Origin: Paracoccus stylophorae
Lineage (GTDB): Bacteria > Pseudomonadota > Alphaproteobacteria > Rhodobacterales > Rhodobacteraceae
Length of the DNA: 64,000 bases
Assembly (NCBI RefSeq): GCF_028553765.1
Contig: NZ_CP067134.1
Span: 88,501 to 152,500, forward strand
Direction of reading: 5' to 3'
Each line of letters starts with the position of its first letter. The first letter of the stretch is position 1. The notes beneath the pieces are model-generated. The model was given only the letters and a program-made list of their open reading frames with translations. It was not told the origin of the DNA and did not search any database. Shown here in pieces: positions 46,430 to 55,398 of this stretch. A program made the position numbers and the translations under genes.

Positions 46430-46828
46430 TCACACCCAGCGGAACACCGCTGCGGCGTAGATCAATGCGCAGGCCAGCCCGCCCCACAGCGGCGTGCCGA
46501 TGGCGCCCAGCCAGATCAGGCAGATGAAGGCGCTGCCCAGAAGGCTGATGAACAGCCTGTCCCCGCGCGTGGTGGCGATGCCCAGAACGCCCCTGCGCGG
46601 CGATTCGGGGAACCGGATGGCAAGCCAGGTGAACAGGATCAGCAGGCCCGCGATGATGGTGAAGAACAGCGCGCCTGGAAAGGTCCATGCCATCCAGCCG
46701 CCCGGATCGAGGCTGCCGAACCAGTCCTTCGCGTCGTCGCGCACGGGCACCAGCGTGGTCAGCCACCACACGAAGCCCAGCCAGATCAGGCCAAGGACGG
46801 CAAAGCCGGTATCGACGGATCTGTTCAT
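46430..46828 (-). CDS. glpU: GlpU, DUF2160 small membrane protein of the glycerol ABC transporter
   Basis: 132 residues from ATG 46828 (AGAAGGGA upstream). Three hydrophobic segments and the DUF2160 pattern (MAWTFPGALFFTIIAGLLILFTWLAIRFPE, GIATTRGDRLFISLLGSAFI). The gene is a fixed member of glycerol ABC operons; its role is not well defined. Confidence 0.87.
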   Translation of the reverse strand: MNRSVDTGFAVLGLIWLGFVWWLTTLVPVRDDAKDWFGSLDPGGWMAWTFPGALFFTIIAGLLILFTWLAIRFPESPRRGVLGIATTRGDRLFISLLGSAFICLIWLGAIGTPLWGGLACALIYAAAVFRWV

Positions 46829-46857
46829 CGGACGGTCCCTTCTGCGTCCCGCGACGG

Positions 46858-46910
46858 CCGGGGGCGCTGCCCCCGGACCCCCGAGGTATTTGCAAAGAGG
46901 GCGAGGCAGG
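46858..46910 (+). repeat. dispersed GC-hairpin repeat, copy between glpQ and glpU
   Basis: CCGGGGGC (46858-46865) pairs with GCCCCCGG (46869-46876), then ACCCCCGAGGTATTTGCAAA and GAGGGCGAGGC. The tail matches the inverted copy at 56207-56290 over about 20 bases. It sits within the glp operon and could act as a processing or stability element there. Confidence 0.7.
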
Positions 46911-46925
46911 GCTGCGGCTGTCCCA

Positions 46926-47747
46926 TCACACCCTCCCCAGGGCAAAGCCCTTGGCGATGTAGTTGCGCACGAACCAGATCACCAAGGCACCCGGAATGAT
47001 GGTTAGGATGCCCGCCGCCGCCAGCACCCCCCAGTCGAGGCCCGAGGCGCTGACCGTGCGGGTCATGGTGGCGGCGATGGGCTTGGCGTTCACCGAGGTC
47101 AGCGTCCGCGACAGCAGCAGTTCCACCCATGAGAACATGAAGCAGAAGAAGGCCGCGACCCCGATTCCGCTGGCGATCAGCGGCATGAAGATCTTCAGGA
47201 AGAAGCGCGGAAAGGAATAGCCGTCGATATAGGCGGTCTCGTCGATCTCGCGCGGGACGCCCGACATGAAGCCTTCCAGGATCCACACCGCCAGCGGCAC
47301 GTTGAACAGGCAATGCGCCAGCGCCACCGCGATATGGGTGTCGAAGAGGCCGATGGACGAATAAAGCTGAAAGAACGGCAGCGCGAAGACCGCCGCCGGC
47401 GCCATCCGGTTGGTCAGCAGCCAGAAGAACAGATGCTTGTCGCCCAGAAAGCGATAGCGCGAGAAGGCATAGGCCGCCGGCAGCGCCACGGCGATCGAGA
47501 TGGCGGTGTTCATCACCACATAGATCATGCTGTTCACATAGCCCATATACCACGACGGATCGGTCAGGATGGTGCGGTAATTGTCCAGCGTCGGGTTTCG
47601 GGGCCACAGGCTGAAGACGCCCAGGATCTCGTTGTTGGTCTTCAGGCTCATGTTCAGCAGCCAGTAGATCGGCAGCATCAGGAACAGCAGATACAGCGCC
47701 ATCACCAGCGCCGCGCCCCTGCCTTTGGATTCGGCGACGGCGGCCAT
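46926..47747 (-). CDS. glpQ: glycerol ABC transporter permease GlpQ
   Basis: 273 residues from ATG 47747, which overlaps the glpP stop by one base (TAATG). Six membrane segments and the MalG-type EAA loop (EGFMSGVPREIDETAYIDGYSFPRFFLKIFMPL). It forms the transmembrane pore with GlpP. The name should not be confused with glycerophosphodiester phosphodiesterase. Confidence 0.9.
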   Translation of the reverse strand: MAAVAESKGRGAALVMALYLLFLMLPIYWLLNMSLKTNNEILGVFSLWPRNPTLDNYRTILTDPSWYMGYVNSMIYVVMNTAISIAVALPAAYAFSRYRFLGDKHLFFWLLTNRMAPAAVFALPFFQLYSSIGLFDTHIAVALAHCLFNVPLAVWILEGFMSGVPREIDETAYIDGYSFPRFFLKIFMPLIASGIGVAAFFCFMFSWVELLLSRTLTSVNAKPIAATMTRTVSASGLDWGVLAAAGILTIIPGALVIWFVRNYIAKGFALGRV

Positions 47748-48613
47748 TACAGCGTCTCTCCCTCTTTGGTCATCACGGTATAGAAGACGAACGAGATCAG
47801 CAGGATCACGAGGAAATAGATCAGGCTGAACGCCGCCGCGGGGCCAAGGTCGAACTGGCCGACCGCCATCTTCACAAGGTCGATGGACAGGAAGGTGGTG
47901 GCATTGCCCGGTCCGCCGCCGGTGACGACGAAGGGTTCGGTATAGATCATGAAACTGTCCATGAAGCGCAGCAGCACCGCGATCAGCAGCACGCCCTGCA
48001 TCTTGGGCAGCTCGATATAGCGGAACACCTTCCAGCGCGACGCCTGATCGATCCGTGCGGCCTGATAATAGGCGTCGGGGATGGATTGCAGCCCGGCATA
48101 GCACAGCAGCGCGACGAGGCTGGTCCAGTGCCAGACATCCATCACGATCACCGTGACCCAGGCGTCGATGGGATCGTTGACATAGTTATAGTCGATGCCC
48201 AGCCTGGTCAGCGCATAGCCCAGAAGCCCGATATCGACGCGGCCGAAGACCTGCCAGATCGTGCCGACCACGTTCCACGGAATCAGCAGCGGCAGGGCCA
48301 TCACGACCAGGCAGAACGATGCCCACGCGCCCTTGCGCGGCATGTTCAGCGCCACGAAGATGCCCAGCGGGATCTCGATCGCCAGGATGATGGCCGAGAA
48401 CAGGATCTGGCGGCCCAAAGCGGCGCGGACGCGGTCGGAATGGATCGTCTCGCGGAACCATTCCAGCCCGGCCCAGAAGAACTGGTTGCCGCCGAACGTG
48501 TCCTGGATCGAATAGTTCACGACCGTCATCAGCGGCAGCACGGCCGAGAACGCGACCAGCGCCAGCACCGGCAGCACCAGAAACCAGGCGCGATTGTTCA
48601 GTGGCTTGTCCAT
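47747..48613 (-). CDS. glpP: glycerol ABC transporter permease GlpP
   Basis: 288 residues, six membrane segments, MalF-type EAA loop (YAGLQSIPDAYYQAARIDQASRWKVFRYIELPKM). Partner of GlpQ. The start overlaps the glpT stop by one base. Confidence 0.9.
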   Translation of the reverse strand: MDKPLNNRAWFLVLPVLALVAFSAVLPLMTVVNYSIQDTFGGNQFFWAGLEWFRETIHSDRVRAALGRQILFSAIILAIEIPLGIFVALNMPRKGAWASFCLVVMALPLLIPWNVVGTIWQVFGRVDIGLLGYALTRLGIDYNYVNDPIDAWVTVIVMDVWHWTSLVALLCYAGLQSIPDAYYQAARIDQASRWKVFRYIELPKMQGVLLIAVLLRFMDSFMIYTEPFVVTGGGPGNATTFLSIDLVKMAVGQFDLGPAAAFSLIYFLVILLISFVFYTVMTKEGETL

Positions 48614-49704
48614 CAGGCGGCCCTTTCCTGCGTGGCCGGCTGCGCGCGCCAGTCATCGACATAGACATGGGTGTGGGCGGGGTCGGGAATGACGCGGTCC
48701 GCATCAGCCGGGATCGGCTGGCCCTCGGGCACGATCACGTTGACCTCTGCGCCCGCGACCTCGCCGCGCACGATCCGGTGGTGGCCTACATCCTCGATCC
48801 GCCGGACCGCAAAGGGCAGCCCCGGACCGCCCTGACCGAGGCGCAGGAACTCGGGCCGGATGCCGATCTGCGTGCGACCCTGCAGCGCGCCATAGCCGCG
48901 ATCCAGCGCGATGCGCGTGCCTGCGACATGCGCGGTGGCGCCGTCGATTTTCGCGTCCAGCAGGTTCATGCCGGGCGAGCCGATGAAATAGCCGACGAAC
49001 GTGTGTTCGGGCGCGTCGAACAGCGCCTGCGGCGTGCCGGCCTGCACCACCCGCCCGTCATACATCACCACGACCTGATCGGCGAAGGTCAGCGCCTCGG
49101 TCTGGTCGTGGGTGACATAGATCATCGTGTGCCCGAACCGGCGATGCAGGTCCTTCAGCTGCGTGCGCAGTTCCCATTTCATGTGCGGGTCGATCACCGT
49201 CAGCGGCTCGTCGAACAGGATCGCGTTCACGTCCTGCCGCACCATGCCGCGGCCCAGGCTGATCTTCTGCTTGGCGTCCGCCGTCAGCCCGCGGGCGCGG
49301 CGGTCCAGCACCTCGGTCATGCCGATCATCTCGGCCACCTCGGACACGCGTGCGGCGATCACATCCGCCGCCAGCCCGCGATTCTTCAGCGGAAAGGCCA
49401 GGTTCTCGCGCACCGACATGGTGTCGTAGACGACCGGGAACTGGAACACCTGCGCGATGTCGCGCTGCGCCGTGGGCAGGTCGGTCACGTCCCTGTCCCC
49501 GAACAGCACCCGCCCCTGCGAGGGCACCAGCAGCCCCGAGATGATGTTCAGCAGCGTCGATTTCCCGCAGCCCGACGACCCCAGCAGCGCATAGGCGCCC
49601 CCGTCCTGCCAGGTCAGCGTCATCGGCTTCAGCGCCCAGTCCTCGGGCCCCGCCGGCTGGGGAAGATAGCTGTGGGCCAGGTTCTCAAGCGTGATCTGGG
49701 TCAT
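48613..49704 (-). CDS. glpT: glycerol ABC transporter ATP-binding protein GlpT
   Basis: 363 residues. Walker A GSSGCGKST at 42-50 and Walker B ILFDEP at 162-167 are intact, but the signature motif is degenerate: LTADAKQKISLGRG at about 140-153 in place of LSGGQ. It pairs with GlpS, which has the canonical signature, so the ABC dimer is asymmetric. A C-terminal TOBE-like regulatory domain follows. Confidence 0.9.
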   Translation of the reverse strand: MTQITLENLAHSYLPQPAGPEDWALKPMTLTWQDGGAYALLGSSGCGKSTLLNIISGLLVPSQGRVLFGDRDVTDLPTAQRDIAQVFQFPVVYDTMSVRENLAFPLKNRGLAADVIAARVSEVAEMIGMTEVLDRRARGLTADAKQKISLGRGMVRQDVNAILFDEPLTVIDPHMKWELRTQLKDLHRRFGHTMIYVTHDQTEALTFADQVVVMYDGRVVQAGTPQALFDAPEHTFVGYFIGSPGMNLLDAKIDGATAHVAGTRIALDRGYGALQGRTQIGIRPEFLRLGQGGPGLPFAVRRIEDVGHHRIVRGEVAGAEVNVIVPEGQPIPADADRVIPDPAHTHVYVDDWRAQPATQERAA

Positions 49705-49725
49705 GGATCCTCTCCTCGCGCAGGC

Positions 49726-50796
49726 TCAGGCGGCGTCGGCATAGGGCGCGGCGCGGGCCAGCGCACCGTCGGGCGTGAACAGATAGACATGCGCCGGGTC
49801 CAGCCACACGGTCAGGTCCTGCCCGCGTTCCAGCTTGTGGACGCCGTGGACCAGCCCGACCCAGCGGTCGGTGCCGTGGCGCAGATGCAGGAACGTCTCG
49901 GCCCCGGTGATCTCGGTCGTCTCCAGCACCGTGGTCAGCGCCAGCGACCCCGGCCTCTCGACCAGCGACAGATGCGCGGGCCGGAACCCGGCGATGTATT
50001 CGCCGTCCGGCAGACCGGGCGCGTCCCATTCGGATGTGTGGATCGCGGCCCGCCCCTGGCGCAGCAGGACCTGCTTGAAATTCATCGGCGGGTCCGAAAA
50101 CACCCGTGCCGTGGTCGCATCGCGGGGCGCGCGATAGACCTGCGGCGTCGGGCCGAACTGGGTGATCCGCCCCTCCCACAGCGTCGCGGTGTTGCCGCCC
50201 AGCAGCAGCGCCTCTTCGGGTTCGGTGGTGGCATAGACGAAGATCGCGCCCGATTCCTCGAAGATGCGCGGGATCTCGGCGCGCAGCTCCTCGCGCAGCT
50301 TGTAGTCCAGATTGGCCAGGGGCTCGTCCAGCAGGACCAGCCCGGCCTCCTTGACCAAGGCCCGCGCCAGCGCGCAGCGCTGCTGCTGGCCGCCCGACAG
50401 CTCCAGCGGGCGGCGATCCAGCATCGGCGTCAGCCGCATCATCGCCGCCGTCGCCCTGACGCGCGCGTCGATCTGGTCCTTCTTCACCCCCATCAGCCGC
50501 AGCGGCGAGGCGATGTTGTCGTAAACGCTCATCGAGGGATAGTTGATGAACTGCTGATAGACCATCGCCACGCGGCGATCCTGCACGCGCCGGTCGGTCA
50601 CGTCCTCGCCGTTCCAGAAGATGCGGCCGCGGCTGGGCCGGTCCAGCCCGGCCATCAGCCGCATCAGCGTGGTCTTGCCGGCCAGCGTCGGGCCCAGCAG
50701 CACGTTCATGCTGCCGGGGCGCAGGGTCAGGTCGGTGGGGTGGATATGGGTCCGCCCGCCCGTCGATTTCGCGATGCCGCGCAATTCCAGGGTCAT
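49726..50796 (-). CDS. glpS: glycerol ABC transporter ATP-binding protein GlpS
   Basis: 356 residues from the ATG at 50796, which overlaps the glpD stop as ATGA; a longer frame adds nine residues inside glpD. Walker A GPTLAGKTT at 35-43, canonical LSGGQQQRCALARAL, Walker B LVLLDEPLANLD. A MalK-like C-terminal domain is present. Confidence 0.92.
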   Translation of the reverse strand: MTLELRGIAKSTGGRTHIHPTDLTLRPGSMNVLLGPTLAGKTTLMRLMAGLDRPSRGRIFWNGEDVTDRRVQDRRVAMVYQQFINYPSMSVYDNIASPLRLMGVKKDQIDARVRATAAMMRLTPMLDRRPLELSGGQQQRCALARALVKEAGLVLLDEPLANLDYKLREELRAEIPRIFEESGAIFVYATTEPEEALLLGGNTATLWEGRITQFGPTPQVYRAPRDATTARVFSDPPMNFKQVLLRQGRAAIHTSEWDAPGLPDGEYIAGFRPAHLSLVERPGSLALTTVLETTEITGAETFLHLRHGTDRWVGLVHGVHKLERGQDLTVWLDPAHVYLFTPDGALARAAPYADAA

Positions 50797-52343
50797 GCCG
50801 CCACCCTCTTGCGGATCATCCATTCCTCCAGATCGGCGATCTGCGCCGGCGTCATCCGCAGGCCCAGCTTGGTGCGCCGCCAGACGATATCGTCGGCATG
50901 GCGGGCGAATTCATGCGTCATCAGCCAGTTCACCTCGGCCTCGGTCAGGGTGGCGCCGAAATCGCGGCCCAGCCCGGCGGCGCTGTCGGCCCCGTCCAGG
51001 ACCGCGCCCGCATCGGTGCCATAGGCGCGCACCAGCCGCGTGGCCCAGCCCCCGTCCAGAAACGGAAACTGCTCTTGCAGCGCCTCGATCAGCGCGGACA
51101 CGCCATCGACCGGGAAATCGCCGCCCGGCAGGGCCACGCCCGCCGTCCAGGCGCGACCCGCCTGCGGAAAATACGGCGCCAGCTTTTCCAGCGCGTGTTC
51201 GGCCAGCCGGCGATAGGTGGTGATCTTGCCGCCAAAGACGTTCAGGCAGGGCGCGCCCTCGGCATCCAGCGACAGGACGTAATCGCGCGTCGCCGCCGTG
51301 GCCGACTTGGCGCCGTCGTCATACAGCGGGCGCACCCCGGAATAGGTCCAGACGATCTGGCCCCGCGTCACCGGCCGCGCGAAATAGTCCGAGGCGAAAT
51401 CGCACAGGTAATCCTGTTCCTCGGGCGTGCATTCGGCGTTCAGCGGGCTGCCGTGATGATCGCGGTCAGTGGTGCCGATCAGGGTGAAATCGCCCTGATA
51501 GGGGATCGCAAAGATGATCCGCCCGTCATGGCCCTGAAAGAAATACGCCTTGTCGTGGTCATACAGCTTGCGCACGACGATATGGCTGCCGCGCACCAGC
51601 CGCACCGTCTCGCGACTGTCCAGATGCGCCACGTCGCGGATCACGTGGCCCACCCACGGCCCGCCGGCATTGATCAGCGCGCGGGCGCGAAAGACGCGCC
51701 CATCCTCCAGCGTGACCCGCCACAGACCGTCCTCGCGCACGGCATCCGCCACCTTCGCGCCGACCATCACATCGGCCCCCCGGATCGCCGCGTCGCGCGC
51801 GTTCAGCGACACCAGGCGCGCATCCTCGACCCAGCAATCGCTGTATTCATAGGCTTTCTGCAACCGGTCCTGCAACGGGGCGCCCTCGGGCGTGCCGCGC
51901 AGCGACAGCGACCGGGTGCCCGGCAGAATCTTGCGCCCGCCCAGATTGTCATACAGAAACAGCCCCGCGCGGATCAGGAAATTCGGCCGATGTCCCCGGT
52001 TCCACGGCATCAGCAGCGCCAGCGCCTTGCTGACCGGCGTGTCGGATTCGAACGTCATCTTCGGGTCCAGCGGCAGCACGAAGCGCATCGGCCAGCTGAT
52101 ATGGGGCATCGCACGCAGCAGCACCTCGCGCTCCTTCAGCGCCTCGCGGACCAGCCGGATTTCCAGATATTCAAGGTAACGCAGACCGCCGTGAAACAGC
52201 TTCGTGGAACTGGAACTGGTGGCCTGCGCCAGATCGCCCATCTCGGCCAGCCGTACGCTAAGGCCGCGTCCGGCGGCGTCACGCGCGATGCCGCAGCCAT
52301 TGATGCCGCCGCCAATGATGAACAGGTCGGTCGTCTGCGACAT
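50793..52343 (-). CDS. glpD: glycerol-3-phosphate dehydrogenase, FAD-dependent
   Basis: 516 residues. FAD loop LFIIGGGINGCGIARDAAGRG at the N terminus, then SSSSTKLFHGGLRYLEYLEIRLV. It oxidises glycerol-3-phosphate to dihydroxyacetone phosphate at the inner membrane. It is the first gene of the minus-strand glp operon, facing glpR across 140 bp. Confidence 0.95.
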   Translation of the reverse strand: MSQTTDLFIIGGGINGCGIARDAAGRGLSVRLAEMGDLAQATSSSSTKLFHGGLRYLEYLEIRLVREALKEREVLLRAMPHISWPMRFVLPLDPKMTFESDTPVSKALALLMPWNRGHRPNFLIRAGLFLYDNLGGRKILPGTRSLSLRGTPEGAPLQDRLQKAYEYSDCWVEDARLVSLNARDAAIRGADVMVGAKVADAVREDGLWRVTLEDGRVFRARALINAGGPWVGHVIRDVAHLDSRETVRLVRGSHIVVRKLYDHDKAYFFQGHDGRIIFAIPYQGDFTLIGTTDRDHHGSPLNAECTPEEQDYLCDFASDYFARPVTRGQIVWTYSGVRPLYDDGAKSATAATRDYVLSLDAEGAPCLNVFGGKITTYRRLAEHALEKLAPYFPQAGRAWTAGVALPGGDFPVDGVSALIEALQEQFPFLDGGWATRLVRAYGTDAGAVLDGADSAAGLGRDFGATLTEAEVNWLMTHEFARHADDIVWRRTKLGLRMTPAQIADLEEWMIRKRVAA

Positions 52344-52483
52344 GGCGTCTCCCTCGGGTCGGTGTCATCCGATCATGCGGCCCCCGCGCCTGTCAACGGA
52401 AATTTTCGCAAATGCGCGTTTCTATTCGGATTGACAAAAACCGCGCATCGCGGTTCCGTGAAACTCTTTGATGGGGAATGTCG
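52344..52483. promoter_or_regulatory. divergent glpD / glpR control region
   Basis: Two outward-facing TTGACA boxes are present: 52431-52436 on the plus strand toward glpR, and 52391-52396 on the minus strand toward glpD; -10 elements are weak. The 34 bp between them are AT rich for this genome and contain related TTTTCGCAAA and TTTCTATTCG words, a plausible GlpR operator. This is inference. Confidence 0.5.
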
Positions 52484-53245
52484 ATGGCCCTGAACATCCG
52501 CCAGATGGAGATTCTGGAACTGGCCCGCGCGACCGGCCGCGTCGCGGTCGAGGATCTGGCCGAACGCTTTGACGTGACGCTTCAGACCATCCGCCGCGAT
52601 CTGGGCGAACTGGCCGATCAGGGCGTGCTGGACCGCGTGCATGGCGGCGCGGTGATCCGGTCGGGCGTCAGCAATATCGGCTATGAGGAACGGCGGCGCA
52701 TGCACGAGGACGCCAAGGCCGCCGTCGCCCGCGCCTGCGCCGCCCGGATTCCCGACAACAGCAGCATCATCATCAATCTGGGCACCACCACCGAGGCGGT
52801 GGCCCGCGAATTGCTGACCCACCGCAACCTGACCGTCATCACCAACAACATGAACGTGGCCAATATCCTGGTCGCCAACGAAAGCTGCGAGATCATGGTG
52901 GCCGGCGGCGCGCTGCGGCGGTCGGATGGCGGGCTGGTCGGCGATCTGACGACCGAGTTCATGGCCCAGTTCAAGCCCGATTTCGCCATCATCGGCACCT
53001 CGGCGCTGGATGCCGACGGCGATCTTCTGGATTTCGACATGGCCGAGGTCCGCGTCAGCCGCGCCATCGCCGCGCTGGCGCGGCGGACCTGTCTGGTCAC
53101 CGACATCAGCAAGCTGGAGCGTTCGGCCCCGGTCCGCATCATCTCGATGCGCGATCTGGACATGGTCTTCGTGGACCAGAACCTGCCCGCGCCGCTGATG
53201 CAGAAATGCGCCGAATGGGACACGCAGGTGATCGTGGCGGACTGA
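52484..53245 (+). CDS. glpR: DeoR-family glycerol operon repressor GlpR
   Basis: 253 residues from the ATG at 52484, which has GGGGA six bases upstream; an ATG two codons earlier (52478) is possible. An N-terminal helix-turn-helix (VEDLAERFDVTLQTIRRDLGELADQGVLDRVHGGAV) and the DeoR sugar-phosphate sensor domain follow. It likely represses glpD-K and is released by glycerol-3-phosphate. Downstream lies the second iteron element. Confidence 0.92.
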   Translation: MALNIRQMEILELARATGRVAVEDLAERFDVTLQTIRRDLGELADQGVLDRVHGGAVIRSGVSNIGYEERRRMHEDAKAAVARACAARIPDNSSIIINLGTTTEAVARELLTHRNLTVITNNMNVANILVANESCEIMVAGGALRRSDGGLVGDLTTEFMAQFKPDFAIIGTSALDADGDLLDFDMAEVRVSRAIAALARRTCLVTDISKLERSAPVRIISMRDLDMVFVDQNLPAPLMQKCAEWDTQVIVAD

Positions 53246-53267
53246 TTCGGCGGAACGGCGTTTCCGC

Positions 53268-53393
53268 GCAACGCCACCGCCCGCAAGCTGTGTACGCCCT
53301 GTGCACATTTCGTGCCGCCCTTGTGGACGCCATGTGCAGCCAGATGCCCAGCATTTGCTGGCGTTTCCGCCCCTGCCGCCGGATCGCCGTTGC
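53268..53393. repeat. dispersed iteron element, copy 2
   Basis: Same architecture as the copy at 31231-31348: GCAACGCC (53268-53275), CGCCCGCAA (53278-53286), five 11-bp units each starting GTG (53290-53344), GCATTTGCTGG at 53351-53361 and a near-inverse right end GCCGTTGC (53386-53393, one mismatch). The first GTG to GCATTTGCTGG distance is 61 bp in both copies. It lies between convergent glpR and the ModE-like gene. Confidence 0.7.
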
Positions 53394-53430
53394 GCCGTGC
53401 CGCCCTGCAACGCGCGCTGCGCGCCCGCGC

Positions 53431-53781
53431 TCAGCGCGCTGGTTTCAACAGCGCCGCCAGCGCCGCGATCTCATCCGCGCCTTCTGTTTCCAGCAACCTC
53501 TCCAGCCGCCGGAACCGCGCCAGAACCTCGCGCCCCGTCGCGGTCAGAACCGCCCCGCCGCCCTGTCTGCCGCCCCTGCTGCTGTCCACGACCGGGCGTG
53601 CGAAAGCCGCGTTCATCTCCTCCACCAGCGACCAGGCGCGCTTGTAGCTCATCCCCATCGCCCGCCCCGCCGCGCTGATCGACCCCGCCTCGTCGATCCG
53701 CGCCAGCAATTCCGCCTTGCCCGGCCCCATCACCAGCGGCGCATCGTATTCCAGCCGCAACTTGATCCGCGCCCCGCTCAC
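53431..53781 (-). CDS. single-domain ModE-like winged-helix regulator
   Basis: 116 residues, matching only the N-terminal DNA-binding domain of ModE (ELLARIDEAGSISAAGRAMGMSYKRAWSLVEEMN, then GGRQGGGAVLTATGREVLARF). The molybdate-binding TOBE domains are absent, so it may not sense molybdate. No mod or Mo-cofactor gene is adjacent. An 8-bp inverted repeat (53412-53419 with 53432-53439) spans its stop codon and may terminate it. Confidence 0.87.
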   Translation of the reverse strand: MSGARIKLRLEYDAPLVMGPGKAELLARIDEAGSISAAGRAMGMSYKRAWSLVEEMNAAFARPVVDSSRGGRQGGGAVLTATGREVLARFRRLERLLETEGADEIAALAALLKPAR

Positions 53782-53969
53782 GACCGCCGCCCCGTCAGCA
53801 TTGCGCGGCCTTGCGCGAAGTCGTCGTTCATCGGGGACCCATCAGGCATGTGATTTTCCCGGCCACGATAGGCGCTTTGCCACGGCCTCGCAAATCCCGG
53901 CGACGTTCATTTGTTGCCGCCCGGCCCATCATCGTTATGATCGGACCGCAATCATGTTGGAGGCTTGCC

Positions 53970-55151
53970 ATGTCTGATACCGGAATCGTCATCCTGTCCG
54001 GCGCGCGCACCGCGATCGGAACCTTCGGCGGCAGCCTTGCCGCCGTCCCGCCCATCTCTCTGGCCGCGCAAGTCACGCGCGCCGCGATGGAACGCGCCAA
54101 TGTCTCGCCCGACAAGATCGGGCAGGTCGTCTTCGGCCACGTCATCAATACCGAGCCGCGCGATATGTATCTCAGCCGTGTCGCGATGCTGGATGCCGGG
54201 ATCCCGGACACGACGCCGGCGCTGAACGTGAACCGGCTGTGCGGGTCGGGCGCGCAGGCGATCGTGTCGGCGGCCCATGCGCTGATGGCGGGCGATACCG
54301 ACTTTGCCGTCGCCGGCGGCGCTGAAAGCATGAGCCGCGCACCCTATGCCGTCCCCGCCGCGCGCTTCGGCGCCAAGATGGGCGATGCGGTGATGCTGGA
54401 CATGATGACCGGCGCGCTGACCTGCCCGATGGGCACCGGCCATATGGGCGTGACCGCCGAAAACGTCGCCTCCGAACACGACATCAGCCGCCAGGCGCAG
54501 GACGAATTCGCGCTGGAATCGCAAAGACGCGCGGCAGCGGCGATCGAGGCCGGGCATTTCCGCGACCAGATCGTGCCGATCGAGGTCAAGACCCGCAAGG
54601 GGATGGTCGCCTTCGACACCGACGAACATCCCAAGCAGACCAGCCTGGAAAAGCTGGGCGGCCTGAAGGCGGTGTTCAAGAAGGACGGATCGGTCACGGC
54701 GGGCAATGCCAGCGGCATCAATGACGGTGCCGCGGCGGTGGTTCTGGCCCGTGCCGAGGCGGCCGAGGCGGCCGGTCTGACCCCGCGCGCGCGCATCCTG
54801 GGCTATGCCGTGGCCGGCGTGCGCCCCGAGGTGATGGGGATCGGCCCGATTCCCGCGGTCGAGGCGCTGATGAAACGCACCGGGCTGTCGATCGGCGATT
54901 TCGACGTGATCGAATCGAACGAGGCCTTCGCGGCGCAGGCGCTGGCGGTCAATCGCGGACTGGGCCTGGATTCGGCAAAGGTGAACCCGAACGGCGGCGC
55001 CATCGCCCTGGGCCACCCGGTCGGCGCCACCGGCGCGATCCTGACGGTCAAGGCGCTGTACGAGCTTGAGCGGACCGGCGGCAAGACCGCGCTGATCACC
55101 ATGTGCATCGGCGGCGGTCAGGGCATCGCGCTGGCCATCCGCACCGTCTGA
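53970..55151 (+). CDS. acetyl-CoA C-acetyltransferase (thiolase)
   Basis: 393 residues from ATG 53970 (TTGGAGG upstream). Catalytic motifs are all present: [10 protein letters not shown] with the acyl-accepting Cys, ESNEAFAAQ and GHPVGATGA, and CIGGGQGIA with the second Cys. It condenses two acetyl-CoA to acetoacetyl-CoA, or the reverse. phaB is not next to it, so a polyhydroxybutyrate role (phaA) is possible but not shown by context. A bidirectional terminator follows. Confidence 0.95.
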   Translation: MSDTGIVILSGARTAIGTFGGSLAAVPPISLAAQVTRAAMERANVSPDKIGQVVFGHVINTEPRDMYLSRVAMLDAGIPDTTPALNVNRLCGSGAQAIVSAAHALMAGDTDFAVAGGAESMSRAPYAVPAARFGAKMGDAVMLDMMTGALTCPMGTGHMGVTAENVASEHDISRQAQDEFALESQRRAAAAIEAGHFRDQIVPIEVKTRKGMVAFDTDEHPKQTSLEKLGGLKAVFKKDGSVTAGNASGINDGAAAVVLARAEAAEAAGLTPRARILGYAVAGVRPEVMGIGPIPAVEALMKRTGLSIGDFDVIESNEAFAAQALAVNRGLGLDSAKVNPNGGAIALGHPVGATGAILTVKALYELERTGGKTALITMCIGGGQGIALAIRTV

Positions 55152-55172
55152 CCGGCGCGCCGAACGACTCAA

Positions 55173-55213
55173 GAAAAAAGGGCGCGCCCGTCACGACGCG
55201 CCCTTTTTTCAAG
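55173..55213. terminator. bidirectional intrinsic terminator
   Basis: AAAAAAGGGCGCG and CGCGCCCTTTTTT are complementary arms over a 9-10 nt loop, 21 nt after the thiolase stop. Runs of A and T on either side allow it to stop transcription from both directions, including any minus-strand transcript from the small-ORF region at 55309-55440. Confidence 0.92.
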
Positions 55214-55308
55214 GCAATGTCTTCGTCCCGCCCCGACATCGCGCCGCCATGAAAGCGGAACGGGCCGCCCTGATCGGACGGCCCGCGAGATCCAAGGAGA
55301 TGGTCCGG

Positions 55309-55398
55309 TTAGGGATGGAAGGTTCCGTCCGGTCCCAACCAGGGTTTACGACCATCGGGGTTGCCCTCAGGCCACGGCCCCCCTGACTGTTCCGACAC
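55309..55398 (-). CDS. candidate small protein, 29 residues
   Basis: From GTG 55398 the frame reads VSEQSGGPWPEGNPDGRKP, then WLGPDGTFHP and TAA: Gly, Pro and Trp rich, with no hydrophobic segment. GGAGAG lies just upstream but close to the start. It overlaps the 18-codon ORF 55367-55423 in another frame. The bias looks protein-like, but there is no known family; it may be a small conserved Rhodobacteraceae protein. The 55152-55489 gap otherwise holds only the terminator at 55173 and a TTGACA box (minus strand, 55484-55489). Confidence 0.35.
   Translation of the reverse strand: MSEQSGGPWPEGNPDGRKPWLGPDGTFHP

Noticed and set aside
48601..51024. 807-codon plus-strand frame across glpT, glpS and glpD
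   Set aside because: No coherent protein features and it crosses three convincing minus-strand genes.
53206..53853. 215-codon frame through the second iteron element (reads VYALCT)
   Set aside because: The first copy has stops in the corresponding frame, so conservation between copies is at DNA level, not protein.
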